Positions 1 to 11,792 of a DNA stretch of 64,000 nucleotides are shown here, one piece after another. The notes under the pieces are model-generated. The model had not been told where the DNA came from and ran no database searches. It saw only the letters and a list, made by a program, of their open reading frames with translations. Both the position numbers and the translations under genes were made by a program. Origin of the DNA: Porphyra umbilicalis (Eukaryota; Rhodophyta; Bangiophyceae; Bangiales; Bangiaceae); NCBI GenBank assembly GCA_002049455.2, contig KV919119.1, positions 1 to 64,000 of the forward strand, written 5' to 3'. Each line of letters begins with the position of its first letter. Position 1 is the first letter of the stretch.

Positions 1-3000
1 CCGCCATGGTCGCCAATCGCGCGCCGCGAGGCGCAGTGGGGACGCACCCTCGTTCAACACTGGGCGCGCCCTCCCCCGGTGCCCGGACCGTGCGGCAAGT
101 GGCCACTCGTCCCCACGCCACAGTCGCGGATCGCGCGTCGCGTGGTACGGTGGGGACGCACCTCCGCCCCACACCGGTGCAGGTTGCGACGCCCTGCCCT
201 GCGGCGCGGGGCCACTCACCCCCGCGCCGGAGCGGTGCGACCCCCTCCTTGCCGACAGCGGCGGCGCCCCACGACACCGGGCGCCCGCCGACACGGCACC
301 ATCGCTTGACTTTCCGGGGGCCTGTGCCGTCGCCTTGCCGCCGGACTTGACAGAACGACGCGGCAGGCTGACTGCGCCTGGCGGCCGCGATAGAGACGGC
401 GCGGCACCGCTAGACGCGGCGGTGCCCAGGAGCGGGCGCCGCCACTTGCGCGGGCCCCTACCGCTGCGGTCCGAAGGCTCGAGCTGCGCCCCCTCTACCA
501 GCGCGGCGACGACACAGCCGCCCACCCCACGCTCGGGGCAAGGGCGTCCCCGCCCCCGCCTCTCGTCGGCCATCGACCCGGCTCTCGGCCGGCGTTACCT
601 ACGCCGGTCCCCACAGACCCCGGCGTCGGCATAGTAGGCCGCGCCGCTGCTTCCCACCCCAGTAGTGGAGGGCGGGGAGGATCGCCCCGATCCGGGTGTG
701 ACACGCTGGAGCAAGCGTGTTGGGAAAGGGTGGGGGGGGTATGTCCGGTGGTACAGCCGGAAGCGCTGGCCGTCCCACCGGGACCCCGTACTACACCCAC
801 CCGCCCCTCATCTGGGTCTTATGGGCCCCTGTGCACTGGCAGGAGGCCCGTCTTCCAGGGCTACGCCCCTCCCAGGGCCGGGTCGCGTGCCACGGCGGGG
901 ACGCACCCCCGCCCCACACCGGAACAGGGCGCGACGCACTGCCCTGCGGCGCGGGGCCACTCACCCCCGCGCCCGGACCATGCGGCGCGGGGCCACCGAC
1001 CCCCGCGTCACGGTCACGGATCGCGCGTCGCGTGGCACGGCGGGGACGCACTCTCGCCCCACAGTGGGCGCGCCCACCCCTGGCGCCCGGACCGTGCGGC
1101 GCGGGGCCACTCACCCCCGCGCCATGGTCGCCAATCGCGCGCCGCGAGGCGCAGTGGGGACGCACCCTCGTTCAACACTGGGCGCGCCCTCCCCCGGTGC
1201 CCGGACCGTGCGGCAAGTGGCCACTCGTCCCCACGCCACAGTCGCGGATCGCGCGTCGCGTGGTACGGTGGGGACGCACCTCCGCCCCACACCGGTGCAG
1301 GTTGCGACGCCCTGCCCTGCGGCGCGGGGCCACTCACCCCCGCGCCGGAGCGGTGCGACCCCCTCCTTGCCGACAGCGGCGGCGCCCCACGACACCGGGC
1401 GCCCGCCGACACGGCACCATCGCTTGACTTTCCGGGGGCCTGTGCCGTCGCCTTGCCGCCGGACTTGACAGAACGACGCGGCAGGCTGACTGCGCCTGGC
1501 GGCCGCGATAGAGACGGCGCGGCACCGCTAGACGCGGCGGTGCCCAGGAGCGGGCGCCGCCACTTGCGCGGGCCCCTACCGCTGCGGTCCGAAGGCTCGA
1601 GCTGCGCCCCCTCTACCAGCGCGGCGACGACACAGCCGCCCACCCCACGCTCGGGGCAAGGGCGTCCCCGCCCCCGCCTCTCGTCGGCCATCGACCCGGC
1701 TCTCGGCCGGCGTTACCTACGCCGGTCCCCACAGACCCCGGCGTCGGCATAGTAGGCCGCGCCGCTGCTTCCCACCCCAGTAGTGGAGGGCGGGGAGGAT
1801 CGCCCCGATCCGGGTGTGACACGCTGGAGCAAGCGTGTTGGGAAAGGGTGGGGGGGGTATGTCCGGTGGTACAGCCGGAAGCGCTGGCCGTCCCACCGGG
1901 ACCCCGTACTACACCCACCCGCCCCTCATCTGGGTCTTATGGGCCCCTGTGCACTGGCAGGAGGCCCGTCTTCCAGGGCTACGCCCCTCCCAGGGCCGGG
2001 TCGCGTGCCACGGCGGGGACGCACCCCCGCCCCACACCGGAACAGGGCGCGACGCACTGCCCTGCGGCGCGGGGCCACTCACCCCCGCGCCCGGACCATG
2101 CGGCGCGGGGCCACCGACCCCCGCGTCACGGTCACGGATCGCGCGTCGCGTGGCACGGCGGGGACGCACTCTCGCCCCACAGTGGGCGCGCCCACCCCTG
2201 GCGCCCGGACCGTGCGGCGCGGGGCCACTCACCCCCGCGCCATGGTCGCCAATCGCGCGCCGCGAGGCGCAGTGGGGACGCACCGTCGTTCAACACTGGG
2301 CGCGCCCTCCCCCGGTGCCCGGACCGTGCGGCAAGTGGCCACTCGTCCCCACGCCACGGTCGCGGATCGCGCGTCGCGTGGTACGGTGGGGACGCACCTC
2401 CGCCCCACACCGGTGCAGGTTGCGACGCCCTGCCCTGCGGCGCGGGGCCACTCACCCCCGCGCCGGAGCGGTGCGACCCCCTCCTTGCCGACAGCGGCGG
2501 CGCCCCACGACACCGGGCGCCCGCCGACACGGCACCATCGCTTGACTTTCCGGGGGCCTGTGCCGTCGCCTTGCCGCCGGACTTGACAGAACGACGCGGC
2601 AGGCTGACTGCGCCTGGCGGCCGCGATAGAGACGGCGCGGCACCGCTAGACGCGGCGGTGCCCAGGAGCGGGCGCCGCCACTTGCGCGGGCCCCTACCGC
2701 TGCGGTCCGAAGGCTCGAGCTGCGCCCCCTCTACCAGCGCGGCGACGACACAGCCGCCCACCCCACGCTCGGGGCAAGGGCGTCCCCGCCCCCGCCTCTC
2801 GTCGGCCATCGACCCGGCTCTCGGCCGGCGTTACCTACGCCGGTCCCCACAGACCCCGGCGTCGGCATAGTAGGCCGCGCCGCTGCTTCCCACCCCAGTA
2901 GTGGAGGGCGGGGAGGATCGCCCCGATCCGGGTGTGCACGCTGGAGCAAGCGTGTTGGGAAAGGGTGGGGGGGGTATGTCCGGTGGTACAGCCGGAAGCG

Positions 3001-3521
3001 CTGGCCGTCCCACCGGGACCCCGTACTACACCCACCCGCCCCTCATCTGGGTCTTATGGGCCCCTGTGCACTGGCAGGAGGCCCGTCTTCCAGGGCTACG
3101 CCCCTCCCAGGGCCGGGTCGCGTGCCACGGCGGGGACGCACCCCCGCCCCACACCGGAACAGGGCGCGACGCACTGCCCTGCGGCGCGGGGCCACTCACC
3201 CCCGCGCCCGGACCATGCGGCGCGGGGCCACCGACCCCCGCGTCACGGTCACGGATCGCGCGTCGCGTGGCACGGCGGGGACGCACTCTCGCCCCACAGT
3301 GGGCGCGCCCACCCCTGGCGCCCGGACCGTGCGGCGCGGGGCCACTCACCCCCGCGCCATGGTCGCCAATCGCGCGCCGCGAGGCGCAGTGGGGACGCAC
3401 CGTCGTTCAACACTGGGCGCGCCCTCCCCCGGTGCCCGGACCGTGCGGAAAGTGGCCACTCGTCCCCACGCCACGGTCGCGGATCGCGCGTCGCGTGGTA
3501 CGGTGGGGACGCACCTCCGCC
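1..3521. repeat. Macrosatellite, 1118-bp unit, about 3.15 copies
   Basis: The same sequence recurs every 1118 bp (for example a CCATGG at 4, 1122 and 2240) until it diverges near 3521. Copies differ at scattered single bases. The first two share a variant near 49/1167 and 117/1238 that the last two lack, so they are not perfect clones. Each unit contains smaller 112-115-bp sub-repeats built around a GCGCGTCGCGTGG core. Several frames stay open on both strands because the sequence is stop-poor and periodic; I do not treat any as a gene. The array runs off the left edge, so its full length is unknown. Confidence 0.93.
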
Positions 3522-3890
3522 CCTTTCCGGGGCAGGGTCTCACGCCCTTCTTCACGGCGCGAAGCTGCTCACCGTTGCGCCACGATCGTGGATCTTGCGC
3601 CGCGTGGCTCGCCAGGGACGCACCTTCGCCCAGCTCTGGGCGTGCCCTTCCTCAGCGCCCGGACCGTGCGGAACGGGGCCACTTACCCCCGCGCCGCCGT
3701 CGCGAATCGCGCGCCGCGTGGCACGGCGGGGACGCACCCCCATCCTGCTTTTGGCGAGCCCTGCCCCGGCTCTCCGGCCGTGCCGCGCGGGGCCACTCAC
3801 CCCCGCGCCACGGTCGCGGATCGCGCGTCGCGTGGCACGGCGGCGACACACCCCCGTCTCACACAAATACAGGGCGAGGCCCCGCTCCGC
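3522..3890. repeat. Degenerate continuation of the 112-125-bp sub-repeat
   Basis: After the 1118-bp units end, three more diverged copies of the short sub-repeat follow, each with the GGATCGCGCG/GTGGCACGGCGGGGACGCA-type core. They look like older units from which the macrosatellite may have been amplified. The next 120 bases lead into the purine tract before the LTR-like piece. Confidence 0.7.
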
Positions 3891-4015
3891 CTCACCTGGC
3901 CTCAGTCAGGCCCCGGGGTAGTACCCCCGGCGGTCCTTCCCTCTCATCTCCGGGCGGGCCCCCTCCGTTTCGACGTTTATGCCACCGGGACTGTGACCCG
4001 TTAAGAAGGGGGAGT

Positions 4016-4370
4016 TGTGACAGCATTACTGCTTTGCAGGCCTCGGCACGGAGCCCTCTTCCAGTCACAAGAGCGTCAACCGGTCCGGGAAACGGGTCGG
4101 TCAGGATCCACTACACATCCCGACCAACGTCAAACCCGTTCAGGGCAAACATGCCGAAGATCCGCATATTTTTCGAGTCGTTCCGGCGGCGATCCACTTG
4201 TGATCACCCCGTGGCTCACCAACCATAACCGCGATCTCGAGACTTCCCTGGGATTAGTAACTCCCCGGGCGGGCCCCAATTTAAGGGCCTTATTTTGTGT
4301 AAGCCCGACTTGGACTGTTGACCAACATTACACCGCGCCCCTGACCCCGTGGCGCCGCGAGGGTGTCACG
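4016..4370 (+). mobile_element. LTR-like fossil, probable 3' LTR of a Ty3/Gypsy-type element
   Basis: A 12-base purine tract (4003-4014) lies directly before TGTGACA at 4016. The proposed far end is TGTCACG at 4364-4370, giving short inverted ends as in LTRs. The 355-bp length is usual for a Gypsy LTR. No second LTR and no gag or pol is visible to the left, where the macrosatellite lies. It may be the tail of an element whose internal part was replaced or expanded by the repeat array, or a solo LTR next to a chance purine run. It is a fossil and its age cannot be judged from one end. Confidence 0.35.
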
Positions 4371-4469
4371 TAGCACCCTTTCCCCGCCTACACTCGAGGC
4401 GTTATTCGAAGCTTCGGCTGTCCTCCGCTGAGACTGGCGCCATGGGCCCTGAGGCCAGGGTTTTTCGAT

Positions 4470-4552
4470 GGTTCTTTGAGGGTGTCTGCGGGGAGTTTTC
4501 TGAAGGGTCCTTTGAGGGTGTCTGAGGGGAATTTTCGGAGGGTCTGAGGGGA
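4470..4552. repeat. Short 36-bp tandem repeat, about 2.3 copies
   Basis: A unit containing TTTGAGGGTGTCTG is repeated at a spacing of 36 bases with a few changes. It lies in a non-coding gap between the LTR-like piece and a GC-rich block. Confidence 0.6.
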
Positions 4553-6189
4553 ACAGACGGGATAAGAGCGCGAGGCGTGAGTGCTGCCTCGAGGCCTTCG
4601 ACGCGGGCAAGTAAAAACCCGGTCACACAACTCGTGTTTGTCGCGCGGGGCGCCTCCCCCCGGTCGACGCCGTGCGTGTGTGCTCTTCGGGGTTTCCTTC
4701 CGGGGCAGATATTCCCCGACAGGAGAACCCGCCAACAAGGTCTGGTTCGCCATCCCCCCGACTGGGTGGGGTGGGCTGAGCGTGTTGTCACACCCGCCCC
4801 CAGCCGCACGCGCCTCTTCGCCCGTGCCGCGCCGCGAAGGGGTCAGAGGCGTACCGCCTGCCCTGACCAACGCGTCACACGCCGCCGCTGCACCGCTGCC
4901 GGCCACGTCTGCCGGCCACGGTTCCACCACGCCACCCGACGGCGGGCGGCGGCAGCGCCACGCCACCATCTTCTACCCCCCGACGCTTGCGCCAACCCCA
5001 CCGGAGCACGCCGGGGTCACGGGGAGGGTCCGCCGCCCGCCGGCGCCACCGCCCCGCCCGCCGCCGAGGCGCAGCCGCGTTCCCCGACCGTCCGCCGCTC
5101 TGTGGCCGCCCCGCTCGGCGGGCGCCCGCCGTGTCGGCGCCCTGGCGCCGCCTTGCCGGCACGGCCGGCGGCAACGACACCGCCGTACCCGCTGAGACCG
5201 CCGCCGGCGGGGGCGTACGCCGCGGTTGCGGTCGCCGTGCCCCTCGGCAGCGGCGGCGCCGCCAACGTCACGCCCCCTCGCCCCGCGGAGACGGCAGTGC
5301 CCCTTTCCCGTCCCCCCGCTTGCGCCTCCTCGGGCGCTGCGGGCCCGTGAGGCGGGGAGGTGGGCGGGCCCCACGCCAGCGCCGCCGGAACCACCGCCGC
5401 CGTCGCGCTACTGTCGCCGCCCGCCGACGTGCCGCGGCATGCGGGCGGCGGCGACGGGTGGGCGCCGCAAAACTCTCCCTTCGTGCCGCCGTCGCCACCT
5501 GCTGCATTGCTGCCGCCGGCTGCGGACCGCGCCGGCGTTCCGCCGCTTCCCGACTACGCCGAGCCGCTGCCGCCTGCCTCCGCCGTCCCGCCGCCCGTCA
5601 CGGGCGCCACCGACCGCGCAGCCGACGGGTGCCGCGGCGGCGCCCACGCAAAGCCCGCAAGCGCAGCCAGGCGCACCGTGGCCGACCGCCCCGGCGGGCC
5701 ACGCGGCGGCACAGACGGCCGCCGCGACCGGTGTCCCCCCCTCGCCGGCGTCGTGGGGCCGGCCGCCCGCGTTCCGCGCAAGGCGACCGGCCCTCTCTCC
5801 CGCACGCCAGCAGACGGCGGCGCGGGCGCCGCCAGGCCGCCGGTTGGCGGCCCGCCGACCTCGGTGCCCCTCCCCTCAGCCGCGGTGGCCTCCCTGCCGC
5901 CCGCGCAGCCCCCGCCGCGCCACCTGCCCTCCAACCTCGACCCGCGTTTGGCCGCCGCGTCGCCCCCCCGGCGGCCGCTGCTCCGTTGGCTGTCAGGCCG
6001 GCGGGCGGGGTACCCGCTGTCGGCGTTGCCCCTGCCAGGGCCCGCCTCTCCCGCCTCCCGCCCCCGCCGCCCATGGCGCCGCCCCCGCGTGCCGGCTTGT
6101 GGGGCCCCCTCCTTTCTCGCCTGCTCGCCGCGGCTGCGGCGCACGCCCGTGCCTGCGCCCTGCCGGCTTCCCGTCCTGCTCCGGTCGCC
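4553..6189. other. GC-rich low-complexity block without a supported gene
   Basis: All six frames contain long open stretches rich in Arg, Pro and Ala, as expected from stop-poor sequence. I find no reverse transcriptase motif, domain or start context that favours one frame. Because the LINE remnant follows directly, this could be decayed upstream LINE sequence, but nothing shows it. Confidence 0.5.
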
Positions 6190-7663
6190 TCGGTGGCGCC
6201 ACGCGCCTCCGCGCCCGCCGCTGCCCGCACCATGTTTCCTGCCGCCGCCGGAGCGGCTGCTCCGCCCGTGCGCTCCGCCGAAGAGGGCGCCGCCGGCGCC
6301 GCTCCACCCCCTTCCTCTGCCCCCGCCGCCGCGCACAACCTGGCTATTCGCCTACCAAACGCGGCGGGGGACGACAAGGGGGGTTGCAGGGCCATGCTGG
6401 CGGCGCCCCGCCTGCCGACGCAGCGGTACCTGGCGCGGGGGGTGCACCGCGCGGCGCTCGCGCGGCTCACCCCCCCGCTGTCCCTGCTGGACCGCTGCCG
6501 CCGCGTCGGCGTGAGCGGGCACGGTGCCGGTGCCCGATTGGCGGCGTTGCCAGCCGCCGGCATCACTGGCACCAGCCTGCCGGGGCTGCTGATGCGCGCG
6601 CCAACGCGGCTGTGGTTGGGGTGATTCTAGTCGCTACGCACACGCGGCTGCGCTGCGTGTGCGGGGCGGACGTGGACCCCCACGGCGCGCACTTCCTGGG
6701 CGACTGCACGGAGCGCGCGCCGAGGCGCACACGCGGCCACTCCTGCATCTTTTACATCGTGCGCGACGCCCTTGCGGCGTCGCCCGAGTGGACGGCCGTC
6801 GTCCTTGAGCGGGCGGTGGAGGCGGACGCGGACTCGGGCGCGCGCGGCGTGCGTTTCGACGTGCGCGCCGCGCGTGTTAGCTCCGGGGCGCTGTCGTGGG
6901 GTGATGTTTCGGACGCCGCCACCCTCTCTCCCAAATACTTGGCACGGGTGGTGGGCGACCCCGGCGTGGCGGGGGCGGCTGTTCGGCGGGAGGCAAAGAA
7001 GGTGGCCAAGTATTGCTGATCCCCCAATTCTGTCCTCATCGACCAGGAACGGTTCCTGACGGTACGGTTCTTGTGGAACTGGCCATCTATTGGTTAAACG
7101 CAGCGGTAAACAGCTGCTCAGCACGAATCTGAGACGTCCTATTGGCTCTCCCACCGCCACTTCCGTGCAGAACCGATATCCTTATTTTTCTTGAGATTGT
7201 CTTCCGATCCCTTCCGTGTCAAGGGAGCAACCGGCCCGCAATCGTTGGGATATCGAGATTTTCTGGGAGATACGCAGAAAAGTGCAGAAAAACGAAGGCG
7301 TCGATTGTGCGATTGGGGGCCTTACGGGCACATTCTGTAAAGATCGGGCCGGACATGCACTGCTGTCGGACTGCTCGACCAATGAGAGATCTGCATTCAT
7401 TGCCGTTCCACTACCGTTCCGGGGCGATGAGGACAGAATTGGGGGATCAGCAATATGGCCACCGCCTTTCCCCCGCCGACCCGCCATCGGTGTTTACGCC
7501 GCTTGTCTGGGAGAGTCACGGGCGGGTGAGGCCCGCGACCGCCGACTTCTTGCGCTCGGCCGTGGGGGGGGTGGGCCGGCGCACCGGGTTGGACGCCTTG
7601 CGCCTGAATATTTCAGTGGCAATTTGGCGATACAACGCGAGATTCGTCGTGGAGGGATTTTGA
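6190..7663 (+). pseudogene. 3' end of a LINE-type (non-LTR) retrotransposon, interrupted by a MITE
   Basis: The translation matches the C-terminal region of reverse transcriptases from non-LTR elements. It has a segment ending in GARLAALPAAG, then a CxCG...DxxGxHxxxxC zinc-type motif (CVCGADVDPHGAHFLGDC near 6658-6711), an RGH, and a restriction-like endonuclease stretch with RFDVRA, WGDVS and KVAKY. The tail has FTPLVWESHGR and ends at the stop at 7661-7663. The frame changes once near 6610, and a 441-bp MITE sits at 7013-7453. Skipping the MITE and one TA joins KVAKY to GHRLSPAD in the same frame, so the MITE landed in this coding sequence. No RT core with a YxDD box is visible upstream, so only the 3' part survives. 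Dead LINE copy; the endonuclease assignment is by motif pattern only. Confidence 0.65.
7013..7453. mobile_element. MITE, 441 bp, TA target duplication (subfamily B, copy 1)
   Basis: The ends are TTGCTGATCCCCCAATTCTG and its reverse complement, flanked by TA at 7011-7012 and 7454-7455. A TA duplication points to the Tc1/mariner superfamily. There is no transposase inside. The element is nearly identical, and equal in length, to the copy at 26147-26587. It is inserted in the LINE remnant, so it is younger than that LINE copy. It contains CCAAT-like ATTGG motifs and an internal stretch related to the 396-399-bp subfamily A elements. Confidence 0.92.
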
Positions 7664-9221
7664 AGTCGCGTTTCGGTGGGAGAACGAAGTTCACCTGGTT
7701 CTGATAGTGGCCCGCCGAGGCGCGCCAATTTTTCGTAGCAAGGGGGGCCACTTCTCCCTTCAAATTTGTGGTTGTCGGACCTCTTGTTCGGGATCACAGA
7801 CAAATCCCCCGTGCTGTACGTTTTTTCCCAAACTGTTGCCTCAACTCCCATCCCTCCGTGCCATGCTTCTCGCGCCCAACTCTATTAGTTGTCGCCGTCC
7901 CGTCACGCGAGCGTGGAGCGAGCGTCGAGCAAACATGAACCTACTGTGGAGCGACCGTGGAGCGACCGTGGAGCGACCTTGGAGCACGTGCCAGTTGAGT
8001 TGCGCGCGTCGAGCACGTGGCAGGTGAGCTTTGACGAGAGAAGCATGTCAGGCAGTCCCGAATCCACGATTCTGTCACCTCCTGTTGGTGCCCGAGTTAA
8101 GCGACTGGGCAGAGCCCGCGGAGCCGACGTGCACCGAGCGTTGAGCGCTGCGCGAAAGCGCTGCGTGGGAGCGAGGAGCTCTATCCGCTGGCGCGAGGTC
8201 GCGGTGCGACGTCCTGCTCCTCTCAGGGGCCGCCGTCGACACGAGGGACAGTCACAGGGTGAAGGAGGCCGACGAGTACACGTCGGTGGCCCGAAGGTCC
8301 GCGGGGACTAGGCGCACAGACGACCTTCTCATCCCACGTACGGCCATATCCAAGTCACATGCGCCGGCACCCATTCGGAATTCCGAAGCCAAGCGACCGC
8401 GAGCGGGGTTAGTAGACGGGGGGCGTCGTGGACACGGTTGTGTCGGCGGCAGGGGCGGCGGCGGGGCCGCCGCCGCCACTCTCCGTCGTTGGGCCACTGG
8501 CACGGGACCGCCGGCGGGTGGCGCGGGTTCCTACCGACACCCTTGCTCTCCGAAGCGGTCGCCCTGGCGGTTTGGGTGCTCGGGCGGATTGGGAGGGAGG
8601 ACCGCCTGCTGTCACTCGAGGTAGGGGGGGTGGTGGGCCGGCCTTAATGAACGGCATGGGTGGAAAGGGGGGGATGGCGGGGGGGTTCGACGAGCAAGTG
8701 GGTTGTGGTTGCGACGTGCGGTGAACGTATCTTATTCAGTTTGGTCATTTTCAAGTTCCCAGGCCAGGGTGTTTTCGCGAACGCGCCTTCAGTTATCGAT
8801 TGCCCATCCCTTGTCCGCACCGCAGCCTTGCCCCTATTCTTACCTCGTCTGTGCACGTGTCTCGTTCCTTGCACATCTGCTGCTGGCACAGGCGCGTCTC
8901 CTGCGGAGCTCGTTATGCTGCTTTCACGTCTTTATCTACGATGGTCTTCATTATGGCACACTTGCACAAGGTACCTCTGGCCTTTACAGTCGTCCCTGCG
9001 CCCACGGCGGCCTATCCAGCGCTTCCAAGTGCATGCGTTTGCTGCCTCTCTGGAGTCGTGTTGGAGTATCGCCGGGAACTGCAGCTCAACTCTTTGAGCC
9101 ATCGTGGGCCGGGTCTGTCTCTTCGTCGATGTCGCTTGCTGTTAGGCTCTGTTGTTGGTGTGCCCCTTTCTGCCCCCACGACCGGCGCCCCTGGGCCTCT
9201 CCTTTTGCGCGCGAGTCTCAG
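7664..9221. other. Region without a supported gene; short tandem repeats
   Basis: Composition falls from the surrounding extremes to moderate GC. GTGGAGCGACC is repeated three times at 7946-7979. A 121-codon open frame at 8259-8624 has no recognisable domain. From about 8650 the sequence is more balanced and T-richer and could be the promoter, 5' UTR or an intron of the gene that follows; a plausible 3' splice site (CTCAG) ends at 9221. Confidence 0.4.
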
Positions 9222-9819
9222 GGTGGAGGACCGGGACGAAACTCCTGTTGAACCAAGTGGCGGCGCCCCGTCGGACGGCGGTGGCGGTTCAACACAGCGC
9301 AAGAGGCAGTGACCGCGTGTAGCGGCCAGCGGCGGCACCCCGACGGGAGGTGGGGGTGACGCGCCCGAGGTCAAGCCGCAGTTTCCTCGTGTGGAGGCCA
9401 GCGGTGGCACCCTAATGGGCGGAAGAGGCGCCCCCTCGTCTGATGGCGGCACCCACACCAACGTTCACTCATCCTCTATGTCAGAGGAGGACATGCAGTC
9501 TGCGGCTGTTCGGATGCAAAGCGCCAAGGCCGCGCGAGCTGCTCTAGTGTCCAAGTTGGCATTGGCCACAGCTATAGGTTCGCCCCAATATCAGCAGCTG
9601 CTTGACCAGGAATCTTTCCTCAAGGGGTACATACAAGAACTCGCTTTTTCTCTTGACGCCGCGCAGGCGAAGGGCCCTGTCCGCCGCTTGTTGGCAGCCA
9701 TGGACGCTTTGCGCTTGCCTGGGAAGTGGCGACGAACTACCCCCAACTTTGACCGCATCTTCGAGCCGTATCCACTTCAACTGGAGGTAAACGTCCCGTC
9801 TGTGCCCGACTTTTGGTAG
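9222..9819 (+). CDS. Hypothetical protein with SGGT-type repeats
   Basis: I do not recognise this protein. The frame has balanced, protein-like composition. It begins with diverged repeats of PSGGAPSDGGG / ASGGTPTGGGG / ASGGTLMGGRG, then an acidic-amphipathic segment (SMSEEDMQSAAVRMQSAKAA), a probable helical region and a C-terminus FEPYPLQLEVNVPSVPDFW before the stop at 9819. The frame is broken by one TGA at 9310-9312, lying inside the repeat where the next repeat has Phe (QFPRV against Q-stop-PRV). The start is unknown: translation could begin at the Met at 9391 (142 residues), or the frame could be entered from the splice-like CTCAG at 9221. A MITE lies 37 bp downstream. It could be an accessory gene of a transposon or a host gene. 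Confidence 0.45.
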
Positions 9820-9856
9820 GATGTGGTCGGTCGCGTGTCGAGAGTTTGCAGGGGTA

Positions 9857-10252
9857 TTGCTGATCCCCGAATTTTGTCCTGGTGGACAGAGATTGACTTG
9901 CGGACCGACTCTCTCCACCAATCAGATGCGCCCCTGGGACTGACTAGGTCCTGATTGCTTACATATGCCCATCCAGCCTGGAAAGCGACATCAGCTCCTC
10001 CATTTTTCTGCACTTCTGGCAAGGAGACAGTAGAAAATCTCAAGATCTCGCGTGGGCAGCTTGCTCCGTGCCAAGAAAATCGGATCAAGCGGCAACAAAC
10101 AGTGAGTTGTGCTGGATGCAAGGTCCTGGCACCGAATACGGGCTTTCTATTGGCTTGGATGCCTTCTTACTGTCGTTTTAGACCAATAGAGTGCTCTTAT
10201 TCACAGTCAGTCTCTGTCTCTGTCCCCCAGGACAACATTCGGGGATCAGCAA
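9857..10252. mobile_element. MITE, 396 bp, TA target duplication (subfamily A, copy 1)
   Basis: The element starts with TTGCTGATCCCCGAATTTTG and ends with the inverted copy, flanked by TA at 9855-9856 and 10253-10254. It is a relative of 45151-45549 in opposite orientation, and its reverse complement shares an internal stretch with the 441-bp subfamily B. There is no coding capacity. The TA duplication suggests mobilisation by a Tc1/mariner transposase, not found in this window. Confidence 0.92.
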
Positions 10253-10430
10253 TAGAAAAAAAAGTAGCATGGTCGTGGAGAAGACAGCATAAGTTTAGGC
10301 TGATCGGCGCATTGGGCAACAGCCAAGATGGTCCCGATCTGGCCACGAAGTGTCTTTGACCGGTCTCACGACATATGTAGTTGGGGAAAAAATACGTGAT
10401 TCGATTGCACAGCATTAGGGTTCGCAGTAG

Positions 10431-10530
10431 CGCCCCCATGTGAGGGGCGTGGGGCGTAACCGCGCCCTAATGGCGCCCTAACAGCGCCCTTCTGAAGGCT
10501 AACGACGCCCCCAAAACGCCCCAAGTAGCA
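10431..10530. repeat. GCGCCCTAAC-type repeat block, left copy
   Basis: GAGGGGCGTGGGGCGTAAC is followed by several GCGCCCTAA units. A related block in the same orientation lies at 10961-11070. The blocks may be ends of a small unclassified element whose interior (10531-10960) shows no gene. The CCCTAA inside the unit is separated by GCG each time, so this is not a telomere tract. Confidence 0.5.
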
Positions 10531-10960
10531 CCCATAGATACTAAATCAGCACAGGTAGCACCCTATTGATCCGTGATTCTTCTGTGATCGCAGCCGCCAG
10601 TTGATTCAATTGTCTATTTAATGATGACAGTCTGGGGTCGCTCCTGCCGGTTCCCCATCAGTCTTTGTTTCCTTCACATTCAAGTCCAACCACCACCACG
10701 CCTACAACATCACCCTTCACCATACAGACACTCTGCTGCCGCAAGGTACCACACCACATCAAAGACGTCACCCAGCCCCACGGCCTTGCACTGCGAGACG
10801 CGACGGTAGCGGTGGGCACCGCCATCCCCCGTCGGATGCCCCGTAGAGGCTGTGGCCCCTTGACAACGTGTTCCACTCCCAGCTCTATCACCCGGAGCTG
10901 CGTGCTGGGCACCAGGCAATCATGAACTTGAAATAGTGGAACTATCCATGCTCTATGCGC

Positions 10961-11070
10961 GCCCTATCCGCGCCTCGGCGTCGAGGGGCGCGGGGCGTTA
11001 ACAGCGCCCTAACAGCGCCCTAACAGCGCCTTAACAACGCCCCTCAATAGCGCCCCGGGCGCTCTTCCCA
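10961..11070. repeat. GCGCCCTAAC-type repeat block, right copy
   Basis: GAGGGGCGCGGGGCGTTAAC is followed by AGCGCCCTAAC repeated two to three times and decaying copies. It is a direct repeat of the block at 10431-10530. I see no clear target duplication, so I do not assign a superfamily. Confidence 0.5.
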
Positions 11071-11792
11071 ACCCTACACAGCATACAGCTTCGGGTCCTG
11101 TGCCGGTGAATGCGGCGTGTGCTCAAGAGAAACATCTTGGGACAGACCCTCCCTGTAGAGGTGCACCTCTCCGCGCCCGCTCGGCTACTACAGTATCCCG
11201 CCCCGGTCGCCAGAAATACGCCCAGTCAGTACCCCGATTCCACCCCCACCCAGTTAGCTACCTCGGACCATAGTCAAACCTCGCTGCCCCCCCACCCTGT
11301 ACCATGCTTCACCCGCGCCTCAGTACCAATCCTCCCACCTCACCCCGTACCCCACCTCCTTCACCACCCACGGCGACACCTGTTTCACCAGCCCGATACC
11401 CACGCCACTCCAATGAGCCTGAGGGGAGGTGGCCAGGTGTGGGAGCGGCGCCAGCGGCGGAAGCCGCGGCCAGAGGCTGGGGTGGCGGCGGCGGCGGCGG
11501 AGGCTGCAGCCACAGGCGGGGGCGGCGGCGGCGGCGGGGGCGGCGGCCAGGGGCATGGGGGGGGGGCGGCGGCAGGGGCAGCGGCAGCAGGCGGGGTAGC
11601 GGCCAGCGGCGGCGGCGGCGCCAGCGGCGGGGGCCGCGTCCAGGGGCGGGGGCGGTGGCGGCGGCGGGGGATGCGGCCGCGGGGGCGGGGGCGGCGGCGG
11701 GGGCGGCGGCGAGTGCAGAGGCGGGGGCGGGGGCGGCGACGGCGGTGGCAGCGGGTGCGGAGGAGGCGGTGGCGGCGGCGGCGAGGGCGGGT
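11071..11792. other. G-rich block ahead of the palindrome, no supported gene
   Basis: From about 11420 the top strand is almost entirely GGC/GGG-type sequence. Open frames on both strands are low-complexity Gly, Ala, Arg or Pro and have no domain. The first 350 bases are more mixed and C-rich. Confidence 0.5.

Noticed and set aside
665-2870. Repeated 225-367-residue frames in the macrosatellite
   Set aside because: They repeat every 1118 bp in several frames and on both strands at once, with no domain; an effect of composition.
10431-11070. Telomere-like CCCTAA units
   Set aside because: Units are interrupted by GCG and vary, so there is no pure telomere tract.
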